Positions 34,320-41,855 of a DNA stretch of 64,000 nucleotides are shown piece by piece. Where the stretch lies: contig NZ_LMPZ01000002.1 of NCBI RefSeq assembly GCF_001424025.1, positions 914,550 through 978,549 on the forward strand, written 5' to 3'. The first letter of the stretch is position 1; the number at the start of each line of letters is the position of its first letter. The notes beneath the pieces are model-generated. The model ran no database searches. It had not been told where the DNA came from and worked only from the letters and a program-made list of their open reading frames with translations. The translations under genes and the position numbers were made by a program. The stretch comes from Brevundimonas sp. Leaf363 (lineage in GTDB: Bacteria > Pseudomonadota > Alphaproteobacteria > Caulobacterales > Caulobacteraceae).

Positions 34320-34507
34320 CCGATCCAATCCTTGTCCAGAACATGCGCGCCGGCGACCCGCTCGTATTCGGTCGAGATGATCGCCCGCAGGCCGTGCACA
34401 CCGCCCAGATCCAGGATCGCGCGCATGGCGCCGGACAACCGGGCTCGCTCGACCTCGATGCTGGTGGCGCGCTGACGCATCGCCGCGGCGGCCTCGGGAG
34501 GTCTCAT
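34316..34507 (-). CDS. Small hypothetical protein, 63 aa
   Basis: The start is ATG 34507 (MRPPEAAAAMRQRATS), chosen because it shares ATGA with the GcrA stop. Helical, no membrane segment. The function is unknown. Confidence 0.55.
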   Translation of the reverse strand: MRPPEAAAAMRQRATSIEVERARLSGAMRAILDLGGVHGLRAIISTEYERVAGAHVLDKDWIG

Positions 34508-35061
34508 GCCGCCCACCTGCGGAGGGACCGGGCGTAGTCCTTCTCGGACTGGCGGGGCGTGCCGACCTGGCGGGCCATCGCCTTGGCGGCATGGGTCAGG
34601 CAGTAGGTCTCGACCGACTTATTCGCGCCTTCAGGGACAGGGCCGCCGCAGCACATCTGAAATGCCGGGCGCCCAGGCTCGCCTACGGGCCAAGAGCACT
34701 GCGACCGGCGGCGATCAATCAGCAGCACGGCCAGATCGTTTGCGGGGGCAATGAGGCTCGGCGAATCGACCGGAGGCGGGGCGGCCTTCTCAGCCTTCAG
34801 CGGACCATTCGACATGTTCCGCACGATGGGCGGGGCTTTGGGCTCGCGCGGCGGTTTGGCGGGCGCTGCGGCTCTGAGGGTGGACTGCGGCCTGTCCTTT
34901 CTGGACATGCCCAGTCTATGCACACGGCCGATCACGGCGTTGCGCGTCCGGCCCGGCAGCACACTGGCGATTTCAGACGCGCTCTGGCCCTTCAGCCAGA
35001 GGTTCTTGAGGATCGCCTCTTCGTTCTGTGACCAGTCGCGGCACAAGGGGTTGATGTTCAT
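34504..35061 (-). CDS. GcrA-family cell-cycle transcription regulator homologue
   Basis: The start is ATG 35061 (MNINPLCRDWSQNEEAI), giving 185 aa. Residues ~9-55 carry the GcrA signature LWLKGQSASEIASVLPGRTRNAVIGRVHRLG. In Caulobacter, GcrA binds RNA polymerase-sigma70 and activates promoters with methylated GANTC sites. The linker is Pro/Ala-rich. The C-terminal part has CSWPVGEPGRPAFQMCCG, similar to the GcrA sigma-interacting end. A phage copy could redirect host S-phase transcription; that is inference. Confidence 0.85.
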   Translation of the reverse strand: MNINPLCRDWSQNEEAILKNLWLKGQSASEIASVLPGRTRNAVIGRVHRLGMSRKDRPQSTLRAAAPAKPPREPKAPPIVRNMSNGPLKAEKAAPPPVDSPSLIAPANDLAVLLIDRRRSQCSWPVGEPGRPAFQMCCGGPVPEGANKSVETYCLTHAAKAMARQVGTPRQSEKDYARSLRRWAA

Positions 35062-35630
35062 GCGGCGTCCCTCCGGGCGAAGTTGATGGGGTCCCAGTGG
35101 CCGGCCACCTTCGGGTGACGCAGGCGGAGGGCGCAGAGCCAGATGCCGAAGGCGTCGGCCTCGTCGGAGGCGTCCTCGCCAGCCTGGGTGTAGGTGTGGG
35201 GTTCCAGCCCAAAGGCTCGGCAAGCGCGGACCATGTCCGGCTTTTTGGCGTTGCCCTTGCCCGTGAGGGCTTGCTTCGCCTGGGCGGGCTGGACCTCGGC
35301 GCACTCCAGCCCTCCGCGGTAGGCGATGCGCTCAAGCTCTCCGGCGAGGCCTTGGAGCTTGCGTGTCGTCAGGATGCTGACGCCGCCCTCGACCTTCTTG
35401 CTGGCCGGGTTCCATTTGGCGCGGGGCAGAACCGGCGCTTCGAACACGATGAGGGCCGGCTGGACGCGCTCAAGCAGGGCGTTGATCCGGTCCTCGAACG
35501 CGGCAAGGAAGCGCCCGACCTCGTCACCCGTCGACGGCAGCCGGAAATGCTCCAGCGTCGGGACTTCGCCGGTATCGGCGGCCCCGAAGCAGATGCCGGT
35601 CTGGGTTGCGAGGTCGAGCGCGAGCAGCAT
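35058..35630 (-). CDS. RuvC-like Holliday junction resolvase
   Basis: This 190-aa protein has an RNase-H fold with acidic residues at LALDLATQTG (Asp 5), IVFEAP (Glu) and EDASDEADAFGIW (Asp pair). Phage RuvC-like enzymes resolve branched DNA before packaging. The start overlaps the upstream stop by one base (TGATG). Confidence 0.85.
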   Translation of the reverse strand: MLLALDLATQTGICFGAADTGEVPTLEHFRLPSTGDEVGRFLAAFEDRINALLERVQPALIVFEAPVLPRAKWNPASKKVEGGVSILTTRKLQGLAGELERIAYRGGLECAEVQPAQAKQALTGKGNAKKPDMVRACRAFGLEPHTYTQAGEDASDEADAFGIWLCALRLRHPKVAGHWDPINFARRDAA

Positions 35631-36286
35631 CAGGCCGCGTCCTGCATGTGCGCAGCATCGTCGCCGTCATCGTTGGCGACGGTTTCGATGTCGGTCTGGC
35701 CGTCATCGGGTTCCGGCGCCGACCGCGCATCGGCCGCAGCGGCGTTGGCCTTCTCGAGGCGGGTCTGGAAGGCACGGCGAACGATCCCTTGGCCTTCCTC
35801 GTGCCCTTCGCCGTAGCTCTGGACACAATCGGGCGGGCATTCCTTGGGTGCCTCACTTGCCCAGCCCTTGCCGGCCAGGCCATGCTTCACACCGATCTGA
35901 CGCCACTTGAGCTGCTCGCGGACGGGGTCAGGGGTCGCCTCGGTGCCGTACAGCTCCAGTTGCGAGCCGATGGGGTGGGCCATCGCCTCGGCGTACCAGT
36001 CGCGCTCGGCGTAGAACTTCTTGACCTCTTCCGGCGTCCATTCCAGCAGCCGGACCTGCTCATCCAGCACGCCGAGGGTGATGCCTTTGGCCTTGGCGCC
36101 CTTCCGGTAGGCGCTGATCTCCGCAGCGATCTTTTTCCGCTTCTCCAGCAGAGCGACCATCTCGTGCGCGGCCATGCGGATGTCGTCGTGGCTCGGCATG
36201 CCGTTGCCGGGCTCGTTCGGGATCGATCCGATGGTCCCTTGAACCTCGGGATACTTGTCATCGTTGGCAGTCAGGGTCTTGGCCAT
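35630..36286 (-). CDS. Hypothetical early protein, 218 aa
   Basis: The start MAKTLTANDDKYPEV at 36286 has a GGAGG site at good spacing. It is helical with HDDIRMAAHEMVALLEKRKK and an AKAKGITLGVLDEQVRLLEW region, then an acidic C-terminus (EPDDGQTDIETVANDDGDD). The helical segment loosely recalls DUF2312/GapR proteins, but too weakly for a call. Confidence 0.6.
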   Translation of the reverse strand: MAKTLTANDDKYPEVQGTIGSIPNEPGNGMPSHDDIRMAAHEMVALLEKRKKIAAEISAYRKGAKAKGITLGVLDEQVRLLEWTPEEVKKFYAERDWYAEAMAHPIGSQLELYGTEATPDPVREQLKWRQIGVKHGLAGKGWASEAPKECPPDCVQSYGEGHEEGQGIVRRAFQTRLEKANAAAADARSAPEPDDGQTDIETVANDDGDDAAHMQDAA

Positions 36287-36333
36287 CTGGCCCTCCATCA
36301 CGACCGCTCAACGGGGCGGTCTGTCCCGTTCAG

Positions 36334-36807
36334 TCATCGCTGCGCTGCGCGCGCCTTGCAGTGGTGGTAGAGCGCCAGCATTGGTCGCAGGGCGTCCTGG
36401 ATCAGGCTCAGGCTCGCAGCGCCGTCCAAGTGATCGAACTCGCCGTCAGCGGCCCGCCGGATCATCTCGGAGACCATCTCCCCGCTCTCGGCGGTGAAGG
36501 TCGCCAGCTGGGCTTGGAGCGCTGCCTGATCGATTGCCCCGCCGGGGACAAAGACTCCGCCCGCCTCATGAGCGATGTGCTCGGCCAAGGCCGTTCCGCC
36601 GGCGCCCGCCAGCTTGCAGGCTTCGGCGTAGGACAGCTTCACCCGCTTGCGATCCGGGGTGTCAGGGTCGCCCGCAGCGTGAAGAGACGCGCGCGGCCGT
36701 TCCACTACATCGGCGGCTTGGTTCAGCCCTCCGACCTGCCCAATGGCCTTCGCCAGGGCTTCGTAGTGCGATCCCGGCGGCCGGGGCTTCATCACTCGGT
36801 ACGTCAT
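36334..36807 (-). CDS. CII-like phage regulatory protein
   Basis: The N-terminal DNA-binding-like part of this 157-aa protein is HYEALAKAIGQVGGLNQAADVVE, followed by DTPDRKRVKLSYAEACKLA. This resembles the CII (CP76) phage regulator family. It lies two genes after the Cro-like gene, the expected place for a CII-type activator of lysogeny. Moderate confidence in function. Confidence 0.65.
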   Translation of the reverse strand: MTYRVMKPRPPGSHYEALAKAIGQVGGLNQAADVVERPRASLHAAGDPDTPDRKRVKLSYAEACKLAGAGGTALAEHIAHEAGGVFVPGGAIDQAALQAQLATFTAESGEMVSEMIRRAADGEFDHLDGAASLSLIQDALRPMLALYHHCKARAAQR

Positions 36808-36858
36808 CTGTTCACCCCAACGGGGCCTTCGCAGTTCAGGGGTGATCGTCCGGCCGTC

Positions 36859-37173
36859 TCAGGCGACGGTCGGGCTGGGCAGGACAGGGTTGGTTGGATG
36901 GTCGTTCGCGGCGTGCGGATGTTCCTCGGCTTTGCGAGGGAAGAAGGGGGCGAGCGTCCGCTGCGTGAGGTCCAAAGCCTCTGCGGCCTGCTGCTGGGCG
37001 GCGACCACGCCTTTGACGACAGGGAGCTCGGAGCGGGCGAAGTGGGCCAGGTTCCCAAAAGCCTGCCACGCCTCGTCTTGGTGGCCAGCCGCGGCCAGCC
37101 TCTCAATCTGGACGATGACGTCGTAAGCGACCGCCGCGTTGATCAGCGCGCCCTGGGCCAGCATCCTGGTCAT
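36859..37173 (-). CDS. Hypothetical early protein, 104 aa
   Basis: The start is ATG 37173 (MTRMLAQGALINAAVAYD). It is helical with NLAHFARSELPVVKGVVAAQQQ. It is the second gene of the Cro-led operon. Between its start and the Cro-like stop (37174-37337) a frame of ~53 codons exists that ends in ATGA at this start, but its composition is unconvincing. Confidence 0.6.
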   Translation of the reverse strand: MTRMLAQGALINAAVAYDVIVQIERLAAAGHQDEAWQAFGNLAHFARSELPVVKGVVAAQQQAAEALDLTQRTLAPFFPRKAEEHPHAANDHPTNPVLPSPTVA

Positions 37174-37337
37174 GAAAGCCCCCGGACATCGGCACGCGCA
37201 GAAAACCGTGACCGAGGGAGCGGTTTGGACCCGCGTTCTGACAATGGCCCGCCGGAGCACGGGAGGGGAGGGGCGCTCCAGCGGGCCGCCATCGCCGCGC
37301 GTGAGGTCGCCAGCGATGAAGGGGAAGCAGCCATCGG

Positions 37338-37610
37338 TCAGGCCGCCTCTTGGGAAAGGGAAGAGTCGTTGGCTGGCGCAGAGAGCCTGCGCAGCACACT
37401 CGCCGGTGCCTTGGGCTCGTACATTGAGCGGAGCAGACGCAGCTCAGCTGCGGAGCGTCCCACGGTTGGTCCGACGCGCAGCCCATGTTCGTCCAACAGC
37501 CAAAGCGCTAGAGGCGGGGCCACCTGTCGTGTGCCAGCGATCACATGATCGGCGAAGCTACGAGACAGGCCTGCACGGCAGAGGTCGGCAGATGTGATTT
37601 GCTGAGCCAT
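37338..37610 (-). CDS. Cro-like DNA-binding protein
   Basis: This 90-aa protein has SADLCRAGLSRSFADHVIAGTRQVAPPLALWLLDEHG, a short helix-turn-helix resembling Cro/Xre-type phage regulators. It is the first gene of the leftward operon and divergent from the repressor gene at 37704. The leader is very short: a TACAAT -10-like hexamer lies inside operator 37619-37633. Confidence 0.7.
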   Translation of the reverse strand: MAQQITSADLCRAGLSRSFADHVIAGTRQVAPPLALWLLDEHGLRVGPTVGRSAAELRLLRSMYEPKAPASVLRRLSAPANDSSLSQEAA

Positions 37611-37618
37611 GGACGGAC

Positions 37619-37670
37619 CCTACATATTGTAGGACTTCCATGCAAGGCCAAATCCTACGATACCGGTAGG
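37619..37670. promoter_or_regulatory. Divergent immunity operators (two palindromes)
   Basis: Site 1 is CCTAC-ATATT-GTAGG at 37619-37633. Site 2 is CCTAC-N7-GTAGG at 37654-37670. Centres are 36 bp apart. Read leftward, site 1 contains TACAAT, a good -10 for the Cro-like gene. Two more copies with almost the same spacing lie at 40729-40778, so the repressor probably controls both operons. Confidence 0.75.
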
Positions 37671-37703
37671 GACGTCTTGGTGCGCTCTCTGCACAATGTA
37701 GAG

Positions 37704-38021
37704 ATGGCCAGCCCGCCTTTTCCAAATCACGTCCGCGCCTGGCGGCTGTTCCGCCATATGACGCAGGAAGAGCTAGCCGAAGCGATTGGGTCGTCTACTG
37801 CGACCGTGGGACACATCGAGACTGGAGCTCGGCGGCTCACCGATAAATGGGCCCATCCCATCGCAAAGGCGCTGAGCACTTCGGCTGGCTACTTGCTGGA
37901 TCACGATCCAAACGACCTACCGACTGCAGTTCTAGATGTGTGGGCCGAGATACCCGTCGAGAGCCGTGACCAAGCGCTAAAGGTGTTAGAGAGCTTCAAG
38001 CGGACAGGGACGCAAGGATGA
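37704..38021 (+). CDS. XRE-family prophage repressor (CI-like)
   Basis: The ATG start at 37704 (MASPPFPNHVRAWRLFR) gives 105 aa; a GTG at 37680 is possible. The helix-turn-helix is HMTQEELAEAIGSSTATVGHIETGARRL. The C-terminus is short, with no LexA-type peptidase region, so induction would not be by RecA-stimulated self-cleavage. It is divergent from the Cro-like gene across the operators. Confidence 0.85.
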   Translation: MASPPFPNHVRAWRLFRHMTQEELAEAIGSSTATVGHIETGARRLTDKWAHPIAKALSTSAGYLLDHDPNDLPTAVLDVWAEIPVESRDQALKVLESFKRTGTQG

Positions 38022-38401
38022 TAAACTCGGCCGTTTTGCTTGCCCTAGCGGTCCAGGTCGCGGCGGCGGCACCGCTTACTCCTCAGTTCGATCTGGTCTG
38101 CGTGGACTCAAAAAACGGAGAGCAATATCGCTTTCGCCTGGATCTAGATCAGAACCGCTGGTGCGAGGCTGAGTGCGCCGAGGCGCGCCCCATCTCTGCC
38201 GTCACGGCAGACCGCTACACGCTGTTCGATTATGAAAGCCGATCGCCTCGGCTGAGGACTTCTGGTCTTGGATATATTGATCGACAGACCGGTGAACATT
38301 GGGAACAGCGCACAGCGATAGGCTCCCTGACGCAGATCACTCGTCGAGAAGGGCGCTGCGAGCGCGCCGACTTCAGCGGAATGCCAGAGCCAAGGCTCTA
38401 G
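38018..38401 (+). CDS. Secreted hypothetical protein, 127 aa
   Basis: ATG 38018 shares ATGA with the repressor stop, so it should be made in the lysogen. MINSAVLLALAVQVAAAAP is a signal peptide with likely cleavage after the Ala run. The mature part has four Cys that could form disulphides in the periplasm. No family recognised. A lysogenic conversion gene is the reasonable inference. Confidence 0.7.
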   Translation: MINSAVLLALAVQVAAAAPLTPQFDLVCVDSKNGEQYRFRLDLDQNRWCEAECAEARPISAVTADRYTLFDYESRSPRLRTSGLGYIDRQTGEHWEQRTAIGSLTQITRREGRCERADFSGMPEPRL

Positions 38402-38451
38402 GCCGCAGTGAATAAACCTTTCCAAGCGCCGCTCTGGAGTCTTGCGGGCGG

Positions 38452-38925
38452 ATGATCCCCCCGCCCGACCCGCCCGCCATCATCGGCCAGGCCAGCGTCA
38501 TCGACGGCGACACCCTCGAGATCCACGGCCAGCGGATCAGGCTCTGGGGCATAGATGCTCCTGAGAGCGGCCAGACCTGCGAGCGGGGAGGCCAGACATA
38601 CCGTTGCGGGCAGCAGGCGGCGTTAAGGCTGGCGCGCGACATCGACGGCCAAGTCGTCACCTGCGCCCCTCACGGCCGGCGCGATCGCTACCGGCGCATC
38701 GTGGCGAAATGCTCGATCAACATGGTCTCTGATAGTGAGTGGGAGCGGGTGGACGTCCCGGTCGATCTCGCGGCCGGCCTGGTTGTGGTCGGCTGGGCGG
38801 TCGACTTCCCGCGCTACAGCGGCGGCGAGTATGCAGACGAAGAGGCGATGGCGCGCGAGAGCCGCAACGGCATGCACGCCGGCACCTTCATCGCTCCTTG
38901 GGAGTGGAGGGGGCGGCCCAGATGA
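38452..38925 (+). CDS. Thermonuclease-like (SNase) protein
   Basis: This 157-aa protein has QASVIDGDTLEIHGQRIRLWGIDAPES, with the metal-binding Asp, catalytic Arg and Glu of staphylococcal-type nucleases. A later RYRRIVAKC supplies the second Arg. No clear signal peptide from this start. It follows the repressor gene in the same direction and may be expressed in the lysogen. The role (DNA degradation or exclusion) is not shown. Confidence 0.8.
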   Translation: MIPPPDPPAIIGQASVIDGDTLEIHGQRIRLWGIDAPESGQTCERGGQTYRCGQQAALRLARDIDGQVVTCAPHGRRDRYRRIVAKCSINMVSDSEWERVDVPVDLAAGLVVVGWAVDFPRYSGGEYADEEAMARESRNGMHAGTFIAPWEWRGRPR

Positions 38926-39129
38926 TGTTGCCGGGAAGCCGCAAATCGTTTGGGTAACGATACCAAGTGGCCAGCGCGCCGAGAGGGCTGAAGCCAAACA
39001 GAAGCGGCTTCTGGCCGATAGCCGAAGAAATCGAGTCTGTCAAATTCGCTTGATTTATAGAACTTAACGGGACTTCTTTGGCTTTCATAAGCTACCGGCG
39101 CCCAAAGTGCGTCTTGAATGGAGGCAGTC

Positions 39130-39324
39130 ATGGCAGCGATACGCAATGAATTCTCCTTCTTGGGTGTTCATGTGAGCTTCGGCAAACCGAAGGCAGTAGG
39201 CGAGAGCCGCCGCGCCCGTGAGTTCGCCAACAAGGTTTACAAGGAAACCAAGGGGGCGACGCCGGAGCTTAAGCGAATGTACGCCAAGCTCCTGGAAAAT
39301 GAGCGTCGAACCTCCGGCTCTTAA
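39130..39324 (+). CDS. Small protein upstream of GNAT gene, possible antitoxin
   Basis: The start is ATG 39130 with GGAGG 5 nt upstream. The 64-aa protein is basic and helical: MAAIRNEFSFLGVHVSFGKP then RRAREFANKVYKE. It overlaps the GNAT start by 26 nt. It is not a recognisable DUF1778 (RHH) antitoxin. The pair resembles a toxin-antitoxin layout, but the role is inferred from order and size. Confidence 0.6.
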   Translation: MAAIRNEFSFLGVHVSFGKPKAVGESRRAREFANKVYKETKGATPELKRMYAKLLENERRTSGS

Positions 39325-39835
39325 TCCCACTCCGCCAATCGAAATTGGGCCCTTCGCCGGCAAGATCGCGAGGGGCTCTTTTCGTTGCGGGGAGCGGGAG
39401 ATCGACCGATGGGTGGTCGACTGCCACAAGGACCACGAAAAGCTGAAGGCCCGGGTCTGGGCCGCGCGGGTCGAGAACGGGTCTGTGGTGGGATTGTACG
39501 CCCTCCGCATTCGTCTTGAGCCTGACGACGATATTGAGGGCGGTGGGCAGTTTTTCCGACGCGAGGCTAACCATTTCGCAGCCGTGCAGCTCTGCTATTT
39601 GGCAACGCATTGGCCGTTCCAACGCCACGGGATCGGTGGCCTCATGACCTCGCATGCTATCCGCGAGTTCGGCCACGTCGCGGCCAAAACCGGGATCTGC
39701 GCGCTCACCCTTGTCGCCATCAACGAAGAAAAGGCTGCCTGGTACAAGAAGCTTGGCTTCCGCCAGTACGGCGCGGACTGCGCACAGCCGAAGCTGTTCC
39801 TACCTGCACAGTCTGCTATCGAAATGATCGGCTAG
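39299..39835 (+). CDS. GNAT-family acetyltransferase, TacT/AtaT-like
   Basis: The start is ATG 39299, inside the upstream gene in another frame; 178 aa. The N-terminal FRCGEREIDRWV is like the F.CG..xLDxFL start of GNAT toxins. The acetyl-CoA loop is QRHGIGG, and the end has AAWYKKLGFRQY. Toxins of this type acetylate aminoacyl-tRNA. No paired RHH antitoxin is seen, so an ordinary acetyltransferase is also possible. Confidence 0.75.
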   Translation: MSVEPPALNPTPPIEIGPFAGKIARGSFRCGEREIDRWVVDCHKDHEKLKARVWAARVENGSVVGLYALRIRLEPDDDIEGGGQFFRREANHFAAVQLCYLATHWPFQRHGIGGLMTSHAIREFGHVAAKTGICALTLVAINEEKAAWYKKLGFRQYGADCAQPKLFLPAQSAIEMIG

Positions 39836-39882
39836 CCCTACGTATCGACGGTGACGTTGGCTAATCATCTGCGAACAGCAAA

Positions 39883-39909
39883 ACGGCGGCCCCTTCCGAG
39901 GCCGCCGTC
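39883..39909. terminator. Bidirectional terminator-like hairpin
   Basis: ACGGCGGCC and GGCCGCCGT form a 9-bp stem around an 8-nt loop (CCTTCCGA), between convergent GNAT (+) and YecR-like (-) genes. An A-run precedes it and short T-containing sequence follows, as for a bidirectional stop. Confidence 0.65.
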
Positions 39910-39935
39910 TGCTCACTCTGTGGGGTGAGTGAGGC

Positions 39936-40298
39936 CTACAGTGTATCCCGGCGCGTCATGCGGATGTCCGCCGTTCCGCCGGCGCCGTTGCCGGTGCACT
40001 GGTATTCCTTGGTGATCAGCGTGGTCATGCAGCCGGAACTCGTCATCGCCGTGCACTGGCTGGTCGTGCCGCCGAAGGCCTCGGCCCCCGAATATCCCCA
40101 GGTGGCGCAGCGTTGCTGAGCGACCTTCAGGCCTTGGGCCTCGTCGACTGTAGGCGCCTCGAACATGCCGACCTCATAAGACAGCCGCACCGTTCCGTCG
40201 GCACGGCTTCCGCCTGTCGCGGTGTATGTCTTGGCAGTGGCGCAGGCGGCCAACGCCAACAGGCCGACGCAAGCGCCGGCAACTAAGATCTTCTTCAC
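39936..40298 (-). CDS. YecR-like lipoprotein
   Basis: The N-terminus of this 120-aa protein, MKKILVAGACVGLLALAAC, is a lipoprotein signal with lipobox LAAC. The mature part matches the YecR family: GGSRADGTVRLSYEVGMFE, VAQQRCATWGYSGAEAFGG. Phage-borne YecR-like lipoproteins are common; they are surface-facing and could act in exclusion. Transcribed toward the terminator at 39883. Confidence 0.8.
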   Translation of the reverse strand: MKKILVAGACVGLLALAACATAKTYTATGGSRADGTVRLSYEVGMFEAPTVDEAQGLKVAQQRCATWGYSGAEAFGGTTSQCTAMTSSGCMTTLITKEYQCTGNGAGGTADIRMTRRDTL

Positions 40299-40378
40299 AG
40301 GATAGCCCCCTCAGGCTTAATCGAACGCCGTCCTCCCGACGACGCGAGTTCACCATAGGGCACAGCTTCGGCGAGAGT

Positions 40379-40636
40379 CTAGGCGGCTTCAGGTTGTGTC
40401 TGCTCGGTGACTCTCGGGCAGGTGCCGAAGCTGGCCAGGATCACGGGCTCGTCCCAGAAATCCACATCCGGTTCCCCAGTCAGACTGAATGCGGCCGCGC
40501 CGTCTGCTGAACGGGCGATGATGTCTGCGCCTTCGAGCGCGCGCTCTGCATTCAGGAATTGGTGCACCTCGCCGGCCTCAAGCCGGCCGCTCCGGGCCCA
40601 GAACCCTTGCGCGCAGTAGATCTTCTTTCTGGCCAT
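40379..40636 (-). CDS. Small hypothetical protein, 85 aa
   Basis: The start MARKKIYCAQGFWARSGRLE lies divergent from the rightward operon. No membrane segment. The plan, with FLNAERALEGADIIARSADG in the middle, resembles small soluble phage proteins of unknown role. Confidence 0.6.
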   Translation of the reverse strand: MARKKIYCAQGFWARSGRLEAGEVHQFLNAERALEGADIIARSADGAAAFSLTGEPDVDFWDEPVILASFGTCPRVTEQTQPEAA

Positions 40637-40728
40637 CTGCCGCTCCTCTCGCCGTTAACGAATCGCCGGTTTCACCAAGGAGTCGAGTCCGGCGGCTAAA
40701 TGGTGCGACCGCTCCTGTCGTGAGGCAT

Positions 40729-40778
40729 CCTACAAAAAGTAGGAAATTCCGCTGGACACGATCCCTACGATATGTAGG
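40729..40778 (+). promoter_or_regulatory. Paired operators upstream of rightward early operon
   Basis: Two palindromes: CCTAC-AAAAA-GTAGG at 40729-40743 and CCTAC-GATAT-GTAGG at 40764-40778, centres 35 bp apart. The second contains TACGAT, a candidate -10, in the same place as TACAAT in the immunity site. The first gene starts at 40806, ~28 bp after the second site. Confidence 0.75.
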
Positions 40779-40805
40779 ATGCCCTCATCACCTGAGAGGG
40801 ACGCC

Positions 40806-41192
40806 ATGTCGCTTCACCAACCCCAAGCCCGCCCGCAAGCGTCCGGAGTTCCGGCGCAGCTGGCCGCCGATTTGTCGCACTTCGACGCCGCGATGGATCG
40901 TGACTTCCCGCGCCATCAGCCCGCAACCTATGCCGATCTGGTCGGCAAAGAGTCGGGGCTGGCCCAGACGCTCATGCGACGCGCTGCGACCCGCTTCGGC
41001 CAGTTCGAAAGCGTGATGCTGGACCACTGGCGCTTCCGCCGGGCGAGCCGCCAGCCGGTCGAGGCCATGCCGAAGCTGGCCCTGCGCCACCTTAACGCGG
41101 TGTTGGATGATTACGACGCCCTGGCCCCGATCATGGCTGAGCTACGGGCTCGCCGGGATGCTGCTGTGGCCCCCATCGCCAAGGCCGCGTGA
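40806..41192 (+). CDS. Hypothetical early protein, 128 aa
   Basis: The start is ATG 40806 (MSLHQPQARPQASGV). It is helical (YADLVGKESGLAQTLMRR; HLNAVLDDYDALAPIM). First gene of the rightward operon, so it should be made soon after derepression. The function is unknown. Confidence 0.6.
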   Translation: MSLHQPQARPQASGVPAQLAADLSHFDAAMDRDFPRHQPATYADLVGKESGLAQTLMRRAATRFGQFESVMLDHWRFRRASRQPVEAMPKLALRHLNAVLDDYDALAPIMAELRARRDAAVAPIAKAA

Positions 41193-41554
41193 TGGAGCGC
41201 CTCGACAGCATCGTCGGTCGGATGCGCGACGGCATGACCGTCACCATCGGCGGCCAGGCCCTCAAGATCTCGACCACCTACCGCGTGGTGGACGGCGAGA
41301 TCATCAACCGCACCGGTCGGCTTTTCACCGTCGCTGAGGCGTGGGAGCGCATCGCCCTGATATGCGAGGACAGCGGCCGGGCCGAAGTTCTCTACGGCCA
41401 GACCAACCCCGATCAGGCCGACATCATCCAGGCGATCAACGCGGCGGACATCCGCTGCCTGCGGGCCTGCATCAAGGCGGTGAGCGGGCGGGGCGATCCC
41501 CAGCCTCCGGCCGCTGCGAACGCGCTGCCGATGGAACAGGCGAGGGCAGCATGA
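41192..41554 (+). CDS. Hypothetical early protein, 120 aa
   Basis: The ATG at 41192 overlaps the previous stop (TGATG). MERLDSIVGRMRDGMTV then RVVDGEIINRTGRLF suggest a small beta domain followed by helices. No family recognised. Confidence 0.55.
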   Translation: MERLDSIVGRMRDGMTVTIGGQALKISTTYRVVDGEIINRTGRLFTVAEAWERIALICEDSGRAEVLYGQTNPDQADIIQAINAADIRCLRACIKAVSGRGDPQPPAAANALPMEQARAA

Positions 41555-41670
41555 GCGCGCTCCTCTGGCCCCTGTGCGCCTTCGCGGCCTTCGCGCTCGG
41601 CAACGTCGCTTACCTTGGCTGGTCGGTCTGGGATGACTGCACCAAGCCTCTGCCAAGGGGGCGGGGATGA
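41551..41670 (+). CDS. Tiny single-TM protein, 39 aa
   Basis: ATGA overlaps on both sides (41551-41554 and 41667-41670). MSALLWPLCAFAAFALGNVA is a membrane segment, then a short polar tail. The overlaps support real translation. The function is unknown. Confidence 0.6.
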   Translation: MSALLWPLCAFAAFALGNVAYLGWSVWDDCTKPLPRGRG

Positions 41671-41855
41671 ACGACCTCTCTCCTTCGCGGGACTGCGCCA
41701 TCGCGCGTCTGACTGACCTTCGGGCGGCCCAGGCCAAGCGCGACGAGTTCGACCCGCGCATCGAGCCCTTCCGCATCAGCCCTTGGGTCGCGCGAGGCGT
41801 CGAATTCGCTGCCTGCGCTGCGTCCGTCGTCTTCGCTTGGAGCGTCCTGCCGTGA
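41667..41855 (+). CDS. Small protein with C-terminal TM, 62 aa
   Basis: The N-terminal ~40 residues are soluble and charged (CAIARLTDLRAAQAKRDEF), then a C-terminal hydrophobic stretch (FAACAASVVFAWSVLP). 4-nt overlaps on both sides. Tail-anchored small protein of unknown role. Confidence 0.6.
   Translation: MNDLSPSRDCAIARLTDLRAAQAKRDEFDPRIEPFRISPWVARGVEFAACAASVVFAWSVLP

Noticed and set aside
36361-37548. Plus-strand 395-codon frame across the CII-like and Cro-like genes
   Set aside because: Runs through several well-supported minus-strand genes and shows no family features.
38888-39088. Minus-strand 66-codon frame between the nuclease and the GNAT pair
   Set aside because: No ribosome site, no features, and it overlaps the nuclease 3' end; I leave 38926-39129 as non-coding with possible promoter sequence.
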